Assembly: GCA_046349315.1 (NCBI GenBank)
Contig: JAXMCQ010000003.1
Span: 124,001-188,000, forward strand
Length of the DNA stretch: 64,000 bases
Source of the DNA: JAEUMG01 sp046349315
GTDB taxonomy: Bacteria > Pseudomonadota > Alphaproteobacteria > Rhizobiales > Aestuariivirgaceae
Direction: 5' to 3'
A program made the position numbers and the translations under genes. The notes below the pieces were generated by a model. It saw only the letters and a program-made list of their open reading frames with translations, ran no database searches and was not told the DNA's origin. The first letter of the stretch is position 1. Each line of letters begins with the position of its first letter. This document shows, piece after piece, positions 25,219 through 32,664 of this stretch.

Positions 25219-26391
25219 ATGGCGCATTCGAAATCCGATCTCGACAATTTGAGCCCCGCAACCCGTCTCGTGGTGGCCGGGCGCGAGTATAGCGAACACG
25301 GCATCGTCAACCCAGCCGTCTATCACGCCTCCACGATCCTCTTTCCGACATATCAGACGCTGATCGACCGGGCGCAGGAATATACCTATGGACGGCGCGG
25401 GACACCCACGCTGCGCTCGCTCGAGAGTGCGGTCGCAACGCTCGAAGGCGGCCATGCCGCCAAGCTTTGTCCCTCGGGCCTCGCAACGGTCACGACGACG
25501 CTCTTGTCGTTGTTGCGAACCGGAGATCACCTGCTGGTGACCGATGCCGTCTACGGGCCGACGCGACTCTTCTGCGATACGATGCTCAAGCGGCTCGGGA
25601 TCGAAACGACTTACTACAACCCATTAGTCGGCGCGGGCATCGCCGATCTCATTCGTCCCGAAACACGCGTGGTCTATTGCGAGACGCCAGGCTCGCAGAC
25701 GATGGATGTCCAGGACGTTCCAGCGATTGTGAAAGCCGCGCATGAGGTGGGATGCCTCGTCGTGCTCGACAATACCTGGTCGGGCGGGCGTTATTTCAAC
25801 GCCTTTGCGCATGGCTGCGACGTCTCCATTCAGGCGGCGACCAAATATATCGTCGGGCACTCCGATGCGATGATGGGCACGATCACCGCGACCGAAGCAG
25901 CCTGGCCGTTGATCAAGGAGGGCTACGAAACGCTCGGCCAGCATGCCGGACCTGATGATGTGTTCCTCGCCCTGCGCGGCCTGAGGACTCTGGATGTGAG
26001 GCTCGAACGCCATATGAAGAATGCGCTCATCGTCGCGGAATGGCTGAAGGCGCGCGATGAAGTCGAAGAAGTCCTCTACCCTGCCCTTCCCGGTGCGCGC
26101 GGTCACGAACTGTGGAAGCGCGATTTTACCGGGGCCAGCGGCCTCTTCTCGGTCCGCCTGAAGCCGACATCGGAGGCATCGCTTGCAGAAATGCTGGATG
26201 GCCTCGAACTGTTCGGCATGGGCTATTCCTGGGGCGGGTATGAAAGCCTGGTGGTGCCGTTCAAACCGCATCGCGTCGCCAGCGAATGGCCGGAAGGTGC
26301 GCCCTATCTGCGGTTCCACATCGGCCTTGAAGATCCGGCCGATCTCCTCGCCGACCTCGAAGCCGGGTTCGGGCGGCTGCGGCCGGCTTGA
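25219..26391 (+). CDS. metC: Cystathionine beta-lyase
   Basis: A 390-residue PLP enzyme of the Cys/Met metabolism family that cleaves cystathionine to homocysteine, pyruvate and ammonia. The PLP lysine is in SIQAATKYIVGHSD (Lys209). Other features are YTYGRRGTPT (Tyr/Arg phosphate site), LCPSGLATV and VVLDNTWSGG. The GMGYSWGGYESL segment near the C-terminus is typical of MetC rather than cystathionine gamma-synthase. It is monocistronic, with creA downstream after 51 bases. Confidence 0.93.
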   Translation: MAHSKSDLDNLSPATRLVVAGREYSEHGIVNPAVYHASTILFPTYQTLIDRAQEYTYGRRGTPTLRSLESAVATLEGGHAAKLCPSGLATVTTTLLSLLRTGDHLLVTDAVYGPTRLFCDTMLKRLGIETTYYNPLVGAGIADLIRPETRVVYCETPGSQTMDVQDVPAIVKAAHEVGCLVVLDNTWSGGRYFNAFAHGCDVSIQAATKYIVGHSDAMMGTITATEAAWPLIKEGYETLGQHAGPDDVFLALRGLRTLDVRLERHMKNALIVAEWLKARDEVEEVLYPALPGARGHELWKRDFTGASGLFSVRLKPTSEASLAEMLDGLELFGMGYSWGGYESLVVPFKPHRVASEWPEGAPYLRFHIGLEDPADLLADLEAGFGRLRPA

Positions 26392-26442
26392 AATTCCGGC
26401 ATGACGGGCCATCTGTGGCGCGACATTTGTGAGGATCGATCC

Positions 26443-26961
26443 ATGCGCATTTCAGCCAGCCTGCTTGCGATTTTCCTGGGGCTTACCGCGTCATTGACAG
26501 CGGTTGCCCAGGAGGCGGACGATCCGGAACTGATTTTCAAGAAGACGACAGTGTGGCGCATGCTCTCCCCCGACGCCAAGCTTGCGACCTATGCGATCGA
26601 CGACCCGCTGGTCGAAGGCGTGGCCTGCCATTTCACGGTGCCGGAGATCGGCGGCTGGGCGGGTTGGGCCGGCTTTGCCGAGGAACGTTCGGAAACCTCG
26701 CTTGCCTGCCGGCAGATCGGGCCGATCGCCTTCAAGGGCAAATTCGAACAAGGCGAGGAAGTCTATCAGCAGCGCCGCTCGCTGTTCTTCAAGAAGATGC
26801 AGATCGTGCGCGGCTGCGATGCCAAGCGGAATGTGCTTGTCTATCTGAGCTATACCGACAAGCTGATCGAAGGCAGCCCGCAGAACTCCACCTCAACCGT
26901 GCCGCTCATGCCATGGGGCACGATACCGGCACCCAAATGCAGCGACTTCCTTGAGAAATGA
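26443..26961 (+). CDS. creA: CreA family periplasmic protein
   Basis: A 172-residue protein with a signal peptide (MRISASLLAIFLGLTASLTA). The start is ATG 26443 with GAGGAT before it. The mature part has CreA features: DDPELIFKKTTVWRMLSPDA, DPLVEGVACHF, SLACRQIGPI and VLVYLSYTDKLIEGSPQNS. CreA proteins are found beside the creBCD regulon in enterics but their function is unknown. The DUF4424 gene follows after 17 bases, probably in one transcript. Confidence 0.9.
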   Translation: MRISASLLAIFLGLTASLTAVAQEADDPELIFKKTTVWRMLSPDAKLATYAIDDPLVEGVACHFTVPEIGGWAGWAGFAEERSETSLACRQIGPIAFKGKFEQGEEVYQQRRSLFFKKMQIVRGCDAKRNVLVYLSYTDKLIEGSPQNSTSTVPLMPWGTIPAPKCSDFLEK

Positions 26962-26978
26962 CGGATTGGAGTTGAGCA

Positions 26979-27959
26979 ATGCGGCACGCGCGACTTATGG
27001 CATCATGGCTTAGTGGCGCGATCGCCATTCTCGTCCTCGCCGCCGTGCCCGCCGCCGCCAATGACTCAACTGCGGAAATGGGCGCCGGCGGCCTCACCAT
27101 GGTGCGCAACTGGGACGTGCGCATGGAAAAGGAAGACCTCTACATCTCGCCCGAAAAGGTGACGGTCGATTACATCTTCCGCAATATGGCGAAAGTGCCG
27201 AAGGAGTTTCTGGTCGCCTTCCCGATGCCCGACCTCGAGCCAGACGCCTATATCGAAAGCGACATCGGCATCCCCAATTATAACAGCGACAATCTCCTCG
27301 GCTTCACCGTGACGGTCGATGGCGCGGCGATCGAGCCCAAGATCGACATGCGCGCCCTGAGCTACGGCGTCGATGTCACCGATACGGTCAAGGCGGCAGG
27401 CCTGCCGCTCAATCCCCTGGCGGAGGCAACGCGCGACGCGGTCAAGGCGCTTCCCGCGGAAGCACGCGATCAACTGGCCGCGAAGGGGATCATCTTCGAT
27501 GATGGCAGCGGCGCAGTTCCATCATGGACGCTGAAATCGAGCTATTACTGGATGCAGAGTTTCCCGCCCGACACGCCGGTCCATGTCTCGCACAGCTATA
27601 CGCCCGGTACGGGATCGGGCTTCTACTATCCAGGCGCTCTCGATGAGGGCGGCTATCGCGACCGCTATTGCGTCGACAGTGGCACGGCGAACGTGATCGC
27701 CAAGAAATTCAAGGAGGTCGGTAACGGGTTGCTGGTCGAGCACCGGGTCGACTACATCCTCAAGACCGGCGCCAATTGGGCGACGCCGATCGGCGATTTC
27801 CGCCTCGTGGTTGACAAGCTCAAGCCGGACTCGGTCGTCAGCTTTTGCATGGATGGCGTCAAGAAGATCGGTCCGACGCAGTTCGAGGTGCGCAAGACCG
27901 ATTTCGTGCCGAATGCCGACCTCAGAATCCTGGTTCTCGACCCGCACCCACCCCAATGA
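26979..27959 (+). CDS. DUF4424 family secreted protein
   Basis: A 326-residue protein with a signal peptide (WLSGAIAILVLAAVPAAAND). The start of the mature part, MGAGGLTMVRNWDVRMEKED followed by LYISPEKVTVDYIFRN, is characteristic of DUF4424. A Cys pair (RYCVDSG and VSFCMDG) may form a disulfide. The family is periplasmic and uncharacterised. It is preceded by creA at 17 bases. Confidence 0.88.
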   Translation: MRHARLMASWLSGAIAILVLAAVPAAANDSTAEMGAGGLTMVRNWDVRMEKEDLYISPEKVTVDYIFRNMAKVPKEFLVAFPMPDLEPDAYIESDIGIPNYNSDNLLGFTVTVDGAAIEPKIDMRALSYGVDVTDTVKAAGLPLNPLAEATRDAVKALPAEARDQLAAKGIIFDDGSGAVPSWTLKSSYYWMQSFPPDTPVHVSHSYTPGTGSGFYYPGALDEGGYRDRYCVDSGTANVIAKKFKEVGNGLLVEHRVDYILKTGANWATPIGDFRLVVDKLKPDSVVSFCMDGVKKIGPTQFEVRKTDFVPNADLRILVLDPHPPQ

Positions 27960-28105
27960 CGTCAGGAGTGAGGAGCGGCGGCGCTTGCAATCTGGGCCGC
28001 GCTCTTGCCACGCGTGGCCGCATCCCGAATTAACGGGAAGGTTCCGTCCGCGGAAAGGCCTCGCAGGTTTATGATTTCTCGCTGGACGAGAAGCAAGGCT
28101 CCAAG

Positions 28106-28193
28106 CAACCTCGCCTGTGGCTATCTGCATCACCAGGACAGCGTTGCCGATCACGTCGGCTTTGCGCTTCTCGCCTTTGGGGCCTTTAGGCAT
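28106..28193 (-). pseudogene. Truncated small alphaproteobacterial gene
   Basis: From ATG 28193 the frame reads MPKGPKGEKRKADVIGNAVL, then VMQIATGEVA, before the similarity ends. Full-length relatives of about 60-75 residues are common in Hyphomicrobiales and continue with acidic residues, then an AARW-type basic tail. Here only the first 30 codons survive, and the frame runs on into unrelated sequence antisense to the DUF4424 gene. No ribosome site is visible. It marks where the decayed zone begins. Confidence 0.65.
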
Positions 28194-28598
28194 TCAACAG
28201 TCTTAAGCTCATTGTTGGCGGCAGAGGCAAGGCGTGAACTGTCCTCTTTTCACGCGGTGCCCACGACCCTGGGCGCGGTCAGCATTACCCTCTGGTGCCT
28301 ATTGCTAGGTTGACCTTCCCCTCTGCCTACCGTCAAGCATATAGGAAACCGGCCCGATCCGCGACAGGGCGTCAAGCGGGGCTAAATTTCAAACTGAGAC
28401 ACTACCCAGCCGCGAATAGCACAATGGGCGTTCTGCAGCAGTATCGCGCGGGCCTCATCAGCGCCTCCCAGCGACCAATCCGCCTAAACGGCATCCAACC
28501 TAGCGTGAATGTTCAGATGAAGCGAGCCCAGCACCGAGCGGCACTCGATCGCGTCCATCGGAGCTTATACGGTTAGCCAGTCGCTAGGCGCGCGGCCA
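28194..28598. other. Gap without a recognisable gene
   Basis: Open frames exist but show no family features. The stretch contains AAACTGAGACACTACCC near 28400, which reads like the kind of sequence seen at transposon ends, though I cannot support an insertion sequence. At its right end lies the first of two 75-base repeats (28516-28590). Confidence 0.4.
28516..28590 (+). repeat. 75-bp direct repeat, copy 1
   Basis: 71 of 75 bases match copy 2 at 28924-28998. It contains the codons for MKRAQHRAALDRV, then HRSLYG and a stop, in the same frame as copy 2. The copies bracket the 58-codon membrane protein gene. Confidence 0.85.
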
Positions 28599-28775
28599 TT
28601 AATCCACCGTCAGGCCCAACATCTCCTTCGCCGTTTGAAAGTATGAACCCTTTTCGGCGGGCTCACGCGTCATCTTCGAAATTCCCACAGTGACCGCAAG
28701 CACGACCATCAATCCAACGGCGAGTAAGACCGATGCACCGCCTCTCGGCTGGCGAGGTGGTTCCTTGGTAGCCAT
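28599..28775 (-). CDS. 58-residue single-pass membrane protein
   Basis: A short gene from ATG 28775, preceded by a strong GGAGGGG four bases upstream. The product is MATKEPPRQPRGG, one membrane helix (SVLLAVGLMVVLAVTVGI, about residues 15-32) and a polar C-terminal half (MTREPAEKGSYFQTAKEMLG). The ribosome site and helix make it convincing despite its length. The family is unknown. It sits between two copies of a 75-base repeat. Confidence 0.65.
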   Translation of the reverse strand: MATKEPPRQPRGGASVLLAVGLMVVLAVTVGISKMTREPAEKGSYFQTAKEMLGLTVD

Positions 28776-28888
28776 GGCCCCTCCGGTTCTCGCGTCCCAC
28801 GCTGTCAGACATCAGCAAAGCGGCTTTTGTTTGCCTTTACGAATTCACAATATGTTCTGCAGGCACTGGCAGCATCACGGAGCCGGGG

Positions 28889-28984
28889 ATGACCGACAAT
28901 TTGAGGTTCGTAGTCGAGCGGCGGATGAAGCGAGCCCAGCACCGAGCGGCGCTCGATCGCGTCATTCGGAGCTTATACGGTTAG
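28889..28984 (+). CDS. Candidate 31-residue basic peptide
   Basis: ATG 28889 follows GGAG by six to seven bases and the frame encodes MTDNLRFVVERRMKRAQHRA, then ALDRVIRSLYG. The peptide is strongly basic and could be one amphipathic helix. Its last 19 codons are repeated in frame at copy 1 of the 75-base repeat with mainly silent or terminal changes. The stop overlaps the stop of the convergent SnoaL-like gene by three bases. It may be a real peptide or a coincidence of the repeat. Confidence 0.35.
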   Translation: MTDNLRFVVERRMKRAQHRAALDRVIRSLYG

Positions 28985-28998
28985 CCAGTGGCTAGGCG
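28924..28998 (+). repeat. 75-bp direct repeat, copy 2
   Basis: Copy 2 of the repeat at 28516. It includes the end of the 31-codon frame on this strand and the last six codons of the SnoaL-like gene on the other, where RRLATG is encoded; copy 1 encodes RLATG there. So copy 1 may be a leftover of a duplicated SnoaL-like gene end. Confidence 0.85.
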
Positions 28999-29349
28999 GC
29001 GAGAACCATGGTGTTGAAAGATACGCCAATTCCCATCTCGTCGCACCAGCACCCATGTCATCCGATAGGGAAATGGCTCGGCTCCATCCTGAAAATCGAC
29101 GTGACCAGCCGTGACCGCAATGTCTGGGCCAAGCATTGCCACGCGTGGGTGCGGATAGGACTTCACGCGTACATTGGGACCGCGGTTGCCAAAGTAGGTC
29201 CGGATTGCTGAACGGCCGATCTGAAGCTCATCGATCGAGCCGAACAGCGTGGCGTCCTCGGTATAGAGAGCCATATGTGCATCGAGGTCATGGCTGTTGA
29301 AGGCGGCGATCCACTGCGCCAACAATGCTTCAATCGAAGTCGCTTCCAT
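28981..29349 (-). CDS. SnoaL-like / NTF2-fold protein
   Basis: A 122-residue protein starting at ATG 29349 with GGGAGG six bases before; the frame is open further but that would run into a tRNA fragment. The sequence (EALLAQWIAAFNSHDLDAHM, then LYTEDATLFGS and the C-terminal VLVRRDGNWRIFQHH) is typical of SnoaL/DUF4440-type NTF2 folds, often small isomerases, hydrolases or binding proteins. Its start codon and leader are duplicated at 31481 beside the intact tRNA-Arg, so a mobile element probably entered between this gene and the tRNA. Confidence 0.87.
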   Translation of the reverse strand: MEATSIEALLAQWIAAFNSHDLDAHMALYTEDATLFGSIDELQIGRSAIRTYFGNRGPNVRVKSYPHPRVAMLGPDIAVTAGHVDFQDGAEPFPYRMTWVLVRRDGNWRIFQHHGSRRLATG

Positions 29350-29475
29350 CTGCCTACCTCCCGTCTCGTGACCGATCCTTACCGGTCCGAGTTTCCCGAT
29401 CCCGATCTCAGCCAAGTCTTTGAAAGTAAGGCGCGACCCCGAGTGGATTCGAACCACTGACCTACAGCTTAGAAG
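29341..29475. repeat. Left copy of 130-bp direct repeat with tRNA-Arg 3' half (att-like)
   Basis: This copy runs from the SnoaL-like start codon through its leader into 42 bases of the 3' half of tRNA-Arg(UCU) (29434-29475), ending at the anticodon. It matches 31481-31612 with three substitutions and one three-base indel. After the anticodon the sequence departs from tRNA, so this is a fragment, not a gene. It is the left boundary of a 2.1-kb inserted segment. Confidence 0.88.
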
Positions 29476-29696
29476 TCAACGGCAGGCTGAGCAAGTTCAA
29501 CACCCTTCTGACATTACCCCCCTTTTCGGCCCTATTGAAAATGCTGCCGAAACAGGAGCGGTCAGAACGGCCGTAAAGATGCGGGCGCATTGCGGTTGCA
29601 TAGCGATCGCAATGCAAATCCGTTTGCCCTTCGATTGCCCCTTTTCGACAACCTCATTGATTTCATTGGGTAAGGCAGCCTTGGCGTCGGTGCCCG

Positions 29697-30569
29697 CTAA
29701 AGGACCTTAGCAAGATAGATCCCCAACATTGTTAGTAAGAGGCCGACAATTGCTGGTCCTAGGACAAACATCTGAAAGTTGCTTCGTCTTCTCTCGCGAT
29801 CATCGTACCGAATCTTCCCTTGTCCGACTAGGCAATTCCATCCGGGGCGCAACCAACCGACGGCCTTGCTATGGATGTACGCAACCACAAATGGTGGCAC
29901 CCAAACTAGAAGCCCCACCAGAGAAGCCAAAAGCGGGGATAATTGGAGATCGAAGGTCTTAATGACAAAGCGCGCGAGCAAAAGTGTCACTGCCATGGCC
30001 ATGACCCATACAACCGCCGGGTTCATGATTTTGCGATAGAGAGACGGCCTCAGTATCTCGTGTACGAGTTCGTCAAACTTCTCCATAAGCTTCCCGGCAA
30101 TTACATCATCGCCTTTTGTTTGATAGGTAATTCTTGCATTGCCTCGGCCGTGTTCCCTCATGCTAAAACTTGCACGAAGGTCACCTGCTTTCACAGTGAG
30201 AATGATTGACGTTATCGACCGCAGCTTGGAATTCGTAAAGGTTAGAAGATCTTCCTCCGTTGTGTCACGGGCAAACGAACCGTCCGACAACACGAAATCC
30301 CAATCAATGTTATCTTCTGAGTCCAGGTAGGTGATCATGTACTTGATCCGCCTGTCAATCCTGTCTCGCACTTCAGCATCGTCAATCCCCGGATGGTCTC
30401 TTCGCACCTCCTTCTCGTACTTACTGCGCGACCGTTCCTGCTCTGATTCCAACCGGCGTCTACGTTTCTCTTCCCCTATAGCGTCTCTCGCTACTTGAGA
30501 TAGCTTCTGGAGAAAGTCTGAATCGATCACCACGACGCCGGCGATCGTTTTTTCGCGCGAGATAATCAT
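29697..30569 (-). CDS. Unrecognised three-helix membrane protein, mobile-element cargo
   Basis: A 290-residue protein from ATG 30569, six bases after AGGGGA. Residues 1-170 are soluble and charged: a strand-rich start (MIISREKTIAGVVVIDSDFL), a coiled-coil-like run (EEKRRRRLESEQERSRSKYE), then an alpha/beta part (DWDFVLSDGSFARDTTEEDL). Three helices follow at about 181-200, 208-228 and 266-287. Base composition is visibly lower in GC than the core genes, a sign of transfer. No known family comes to mind. It lies opposite a phage portal remnant inside the tRNA-Arg repeats, so it is cargo of a mobile element. Defence, superinfection exclusion or another membrane function are all open. Confidence 0.7.
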   Translation of the reverse strand: MIISREKTIAGVVVIDSDFLQKLSQVARDAIGEEKRRRRLESEQERSRSKYEKEVRRDHPGIDDAEVRDRIDRRIKYMITYLDSEDNIDWDFVLSDGSFARDTTEEDLLTFTNSKLRSITSIILTVKAGDLRASFSMREHGRGNARITYQTKGDDVIAGKLMEKFDELVHEILRPSLYRKIMNPAVVWVMAMAVTLLLARFVIKTFDLQLSPLLASLVGLLVWVPPFVVAYIHSKAVGWLRPGWNCLVGQGKIRYDDRERRRSNFQMFVLGPAIVGLLLTMLGIYLAKVL

Positions 30570-30762
30570 TTGCCGTCCCCTGCCGAAGCAACAAATAAAC
30601 CACACCAAGTCAGTCTTGGCGAATCGACTTTGGTCGCGCGCGTCTTACTGTAGACGGTCTCTTGCCTGTCCTCAGTTGTACTCAGTTTCGTCTGTAGTCG
30701 GTCCAATTAGGATTGCGAACAACCTGATCACCTCGCCACAGTGCGGGCGCGGATGATCTGAA

Positions 30763-31480
30763 ATGATTACTTGGTTCAAATCTCTCCTCAAGAAGAAAGA
30801 GGCGTCCTTCGATCCTTGGGCGGCCCTCATCGACGCGTCTGCGCAGACTGCCGCGGGCATCAGCGTCAGCCCGACCTCTGCTCTGCGTTGCGTGCTCGTG
30901 CTGGCTGGCGTCCGCGTTCGGTGCGAAACGCTCGGCAGCCTTCCCCTTCACCTCTACCGTCGCCAAAAAGATGGCGGGAAGGAACGTGCAGACGACCATG
31001 CGCTCTACCGAGTGCTTCACGATCGCCCGAATGGCTGGACGTCGGCCGCTGATCTCATCATGCAGCTGGAGATGGACTCGATCCTCTACGGCGGCGCCTA
31101 CGCCCTCGCCAATCGCAGCGGAGATCGCATTGTCGAACTGATCCGACTCCAACCTACTGCAGTCTCTGTCGAGACTGACGACAGCCTCGAGCCGACATAC
31201 GAAGTCACTCTGAAGAACGGCGGCCGGCGAAAGTATACGTGGCGCGACATTCTTCATGTTCCTGCCCTTGGCGATCTGTCCGCCATCCGCCAGGCTAGCG
31301 GCGCCATAGGCCTTTGCCTGGCGTTGGAGCAGCATGGTGCGCGCATCTTCTCCAATGGAGGTCGGCCATCGGGCGTCCTCAAGTATGGACGACGCCTTTC
31401 GAAGGAAGCCTCGATCGGCTTCGTGCCAGCTGGGAAAGCCAGTACGCCGGCGACAATTCTGGCCGGACAGCATTGCTCGA
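30763..31480 (+). pseudogene. Phage portal protein (HK97 type), frameshifted and truncated
   Basis: The frame opens with MITWFKSLLKKKEASFDPWA and carries HK97-portal features: SPTSALRCVLVLAGVRVRCE, LGSLPLHLYRR, HALYRVLHDRPNGW and DILHVPAL. After RRLSKEA near 31409 a single missing C shifts the frame; the portal sequence goes on as LDRLRASWESQYAGDNSGRT, then ALL, in another frame. It stops abruptly at about 31478, where the copy of the SnoaL-like leader begins. About 230 of the usual 400 or so residues remain. It shows that the inserted segment derives from a tailed phage. Confidence 0.88.
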
Positions 31481-31612
31481 CGCTTCCATTTGCCTTCCCG
31501 TCTCGTGACCGATCCTTACCGGTCCGAATTTCCCGATCCCGATGTCAGCCAAGTCTTTGAAAGTAAGGCGCGACCCCGAGTGGATTCGAACCACTGACCT
31601 ACAGCTTAGAAG
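31481..31612. repeat. Right copy of 130-bp direct repeat, joined to intact tRNA-Arg
   Basis: Matches 29341-29475. Here the tRNA-Arg sequence continues past the anticodon into a complete gene, so this is the side where the tRNA was kept or rebuilt. The left edge coincides with the break in the portal gene. Confidence 0.88.
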
Positions 31613-31645
31613 GCTGCTGCTCTAGTCCAACTGAGCTACGGGGCC
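31571..31645 (-). tRNA. tRNA-Arg(UCU)
   Basis: The complementary strand gives acceptor GGCCCCG/CGGGGTC, D arm TAGCTCAGTTGG, anticodon stem-loop with CTTCTAA (anticodon TCT), and T arm CAGTGGTTCGAATCCACTC. CCA is not encoded. The 3' half is duplicated at 29434-29475, marking this gene as an integration site. Confidence 0.95.
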
Positions 31646-31654
31646 GCAAACTCT

Positions 31655-31960
31655 TCAGTGAGTCCAGTTGTCGGGCCGGCCCCATCTGAAATTATCCGAA
31701 TAGGATTTGCGCTGCATCCGGATCGGCGGGTCGGCAACCACTTCATAGGGAATGCCGTTGCGCTGGGCGTAGGTCTCGGCCTCAGCGCGGTTGTCGAAGA
31801 CCAAGCGCACCTGCTGGTCGGTATTGCTGGATGACGTCCAGCCCATCAACGGGTCGGCGCTGCGGCGGACATCCGGCGCAAGCTCGAGGATCCAGTTGTC
31901 GACCTTGCCCTTGCCCGACTGCATGGCGCTGCGGGCCGGCCTATAAATGCGTGCCACCAC
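31655..31960 (-). CDS. NADH dehydrogenase accessory subunit, NDUFS4 type (ETC complex I subunit)
   Basis: A 101-residue soluble protein, homologous to the mitochondrial 18-kDa subunit. Markers are VARIYRPARSAMQSGKGK at the start, NWILEL, LMGWTSSSNTDQQVRLVF and the basic end FRWGRPDNWTH. It binds the peripheral arm of complex I in alphaproteobacteria. The start is GTG 31960, seven bases after AAGGAGA. It lies between tRNA-Arg and tRNA-Pro, an arrangement common in Hyphomicrobiales. Confidence 0.93.
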   Translation of the reverse strand: MVARIYRPARSAMQSGKGKVDNWILELAPDVRRSADPLMGWTSSSNTDQQVRLVFDNRAEAETYAQRNGIPYEVVADPPIRMQRKSYSDNFRWGRPDNWTH

Positions 31961-32004
31961 GGCAATTTCTCCTTCGATCGCCCGCCAAAGCCTCACAGGG
32001 AAGG

Positions 32005-32081
32005 TGGTCGGGGTGGCCAGATTCGAACTGACGACCCCCTGCGCCCAAGGCAGGTGCGCTACCAGACTGCGCTACACCCCG
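32005..32081 (-). tRNA. tRNA-Pro(UGG), CCA encoded
   Basis: The complementary strand reads CGGGGTGTAGCGCAG at the 5' end, an anticodon loop CTTGGGC (anticodon TGG), a T arm TCAGTTCGAATCTGG, acceptor 3' strand CACCCCG, then A and CCA. The C1 start is typical of bacterial tRNA-Pro. Confidence 0.95.
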
Positions 32082-32151
32082 CGACCGCCTGCGCCCGGAG
32101 GCTCTTTCGTGAGGCTGTGCATAGACGCAAATGCCTCGTGCGGGCAAGGGT

Positions 32152-32664
32152 TCAGCTTGGCGCATTGCCAAAGATGGGATGATAGACGTGGTCGCCGGGC
32201 TTGAGGCCAAGCCGGGCCGCGGTGCCCGCCCCGACTTCAAGAACGCTCTTGACCGGCTCCTCGACGCCAATCACCGCTTCGGAAAGCGGTTCGGTATTGG
32301 CGCCAATCGCGATCACCGTCCCGTCCTCGCGGATGAAAATCATGTCCAAGGAAATGTAGGTGTTCTTCATCCACATATGGACGGGGCGCGGCGCGCCGAA
32401 ATCGAACAGCATGCCTTCATCGGCCGCCAGCTCCTTGCGGAACATGAGCCCCTTCTGGCGAGCTTCTGGGGTGTCGGCGATCTCAGCCTTGAAAATTTCC
32501 TTCGCGGTCTGGGACTCGACCGTCACCGGCTCGATGCGCAGCTTTACAACGTCCTGCGCCGAGGCCGAGCCGACAAGCAGCGAGAGGAACGCAAAGGCCA
32601 AACACGCGAGCCATAGCGCAGCGCGGGCGTGATGTGCCGGTCTAGTTTGTATGCGGTGGGCCAC
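32152..32664 (-). CDS. DUF192 family exported protein
   Basis: A 170-residue protein from GTG 32664, with a signal peptide (AALWLACLAFAFLSLLVGSA). The mature part is the DUF192 fold: AEIADTPEARQKGLMFRKEL, then LFDFGAPRPVHMWMKNTYIS and AVLEV-like SVLEVGAGTAARLGLKPGD. Function unknown. The start lies 23 bases inside the end of the cold-shock gene, so the two are coupled; the same pair is common in alphaproteobacteria. Confidence 0.9.
   Translation of the reverse strand: MAHRIQTRPAHHARAALWLACLAFAFLSLLVGSASAQDVVKLRIEPVTVESQTAKEIFKAEIADTPEARQKGLMFRKELAADEGMLFDFGAPRPVHMWMKNTYISLDMIFIREDGTVIAIGANTEPLSEAVIGVEEPVKSVLEVGAGTAARLGLKPGDHVYHPIFGNAPS

Noticed and set aside
28390..28420. Transposon-end-like AAACTGAGACACTACCC
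   Set aside because: No partner inverted repeat or transposase fragment could be seen nearby.
28295..28576. A 93-codon plus-strand frame in the decayed zone
   Set aside because: Only its last codons, in the 75-base repeat, resemble anything; the rest has no coding character.
29434..29475. Second tRNA-Arg gene
   Set aside because: Only the 3' half is present; sequence leaves the tRNA pattern after the anticodon.
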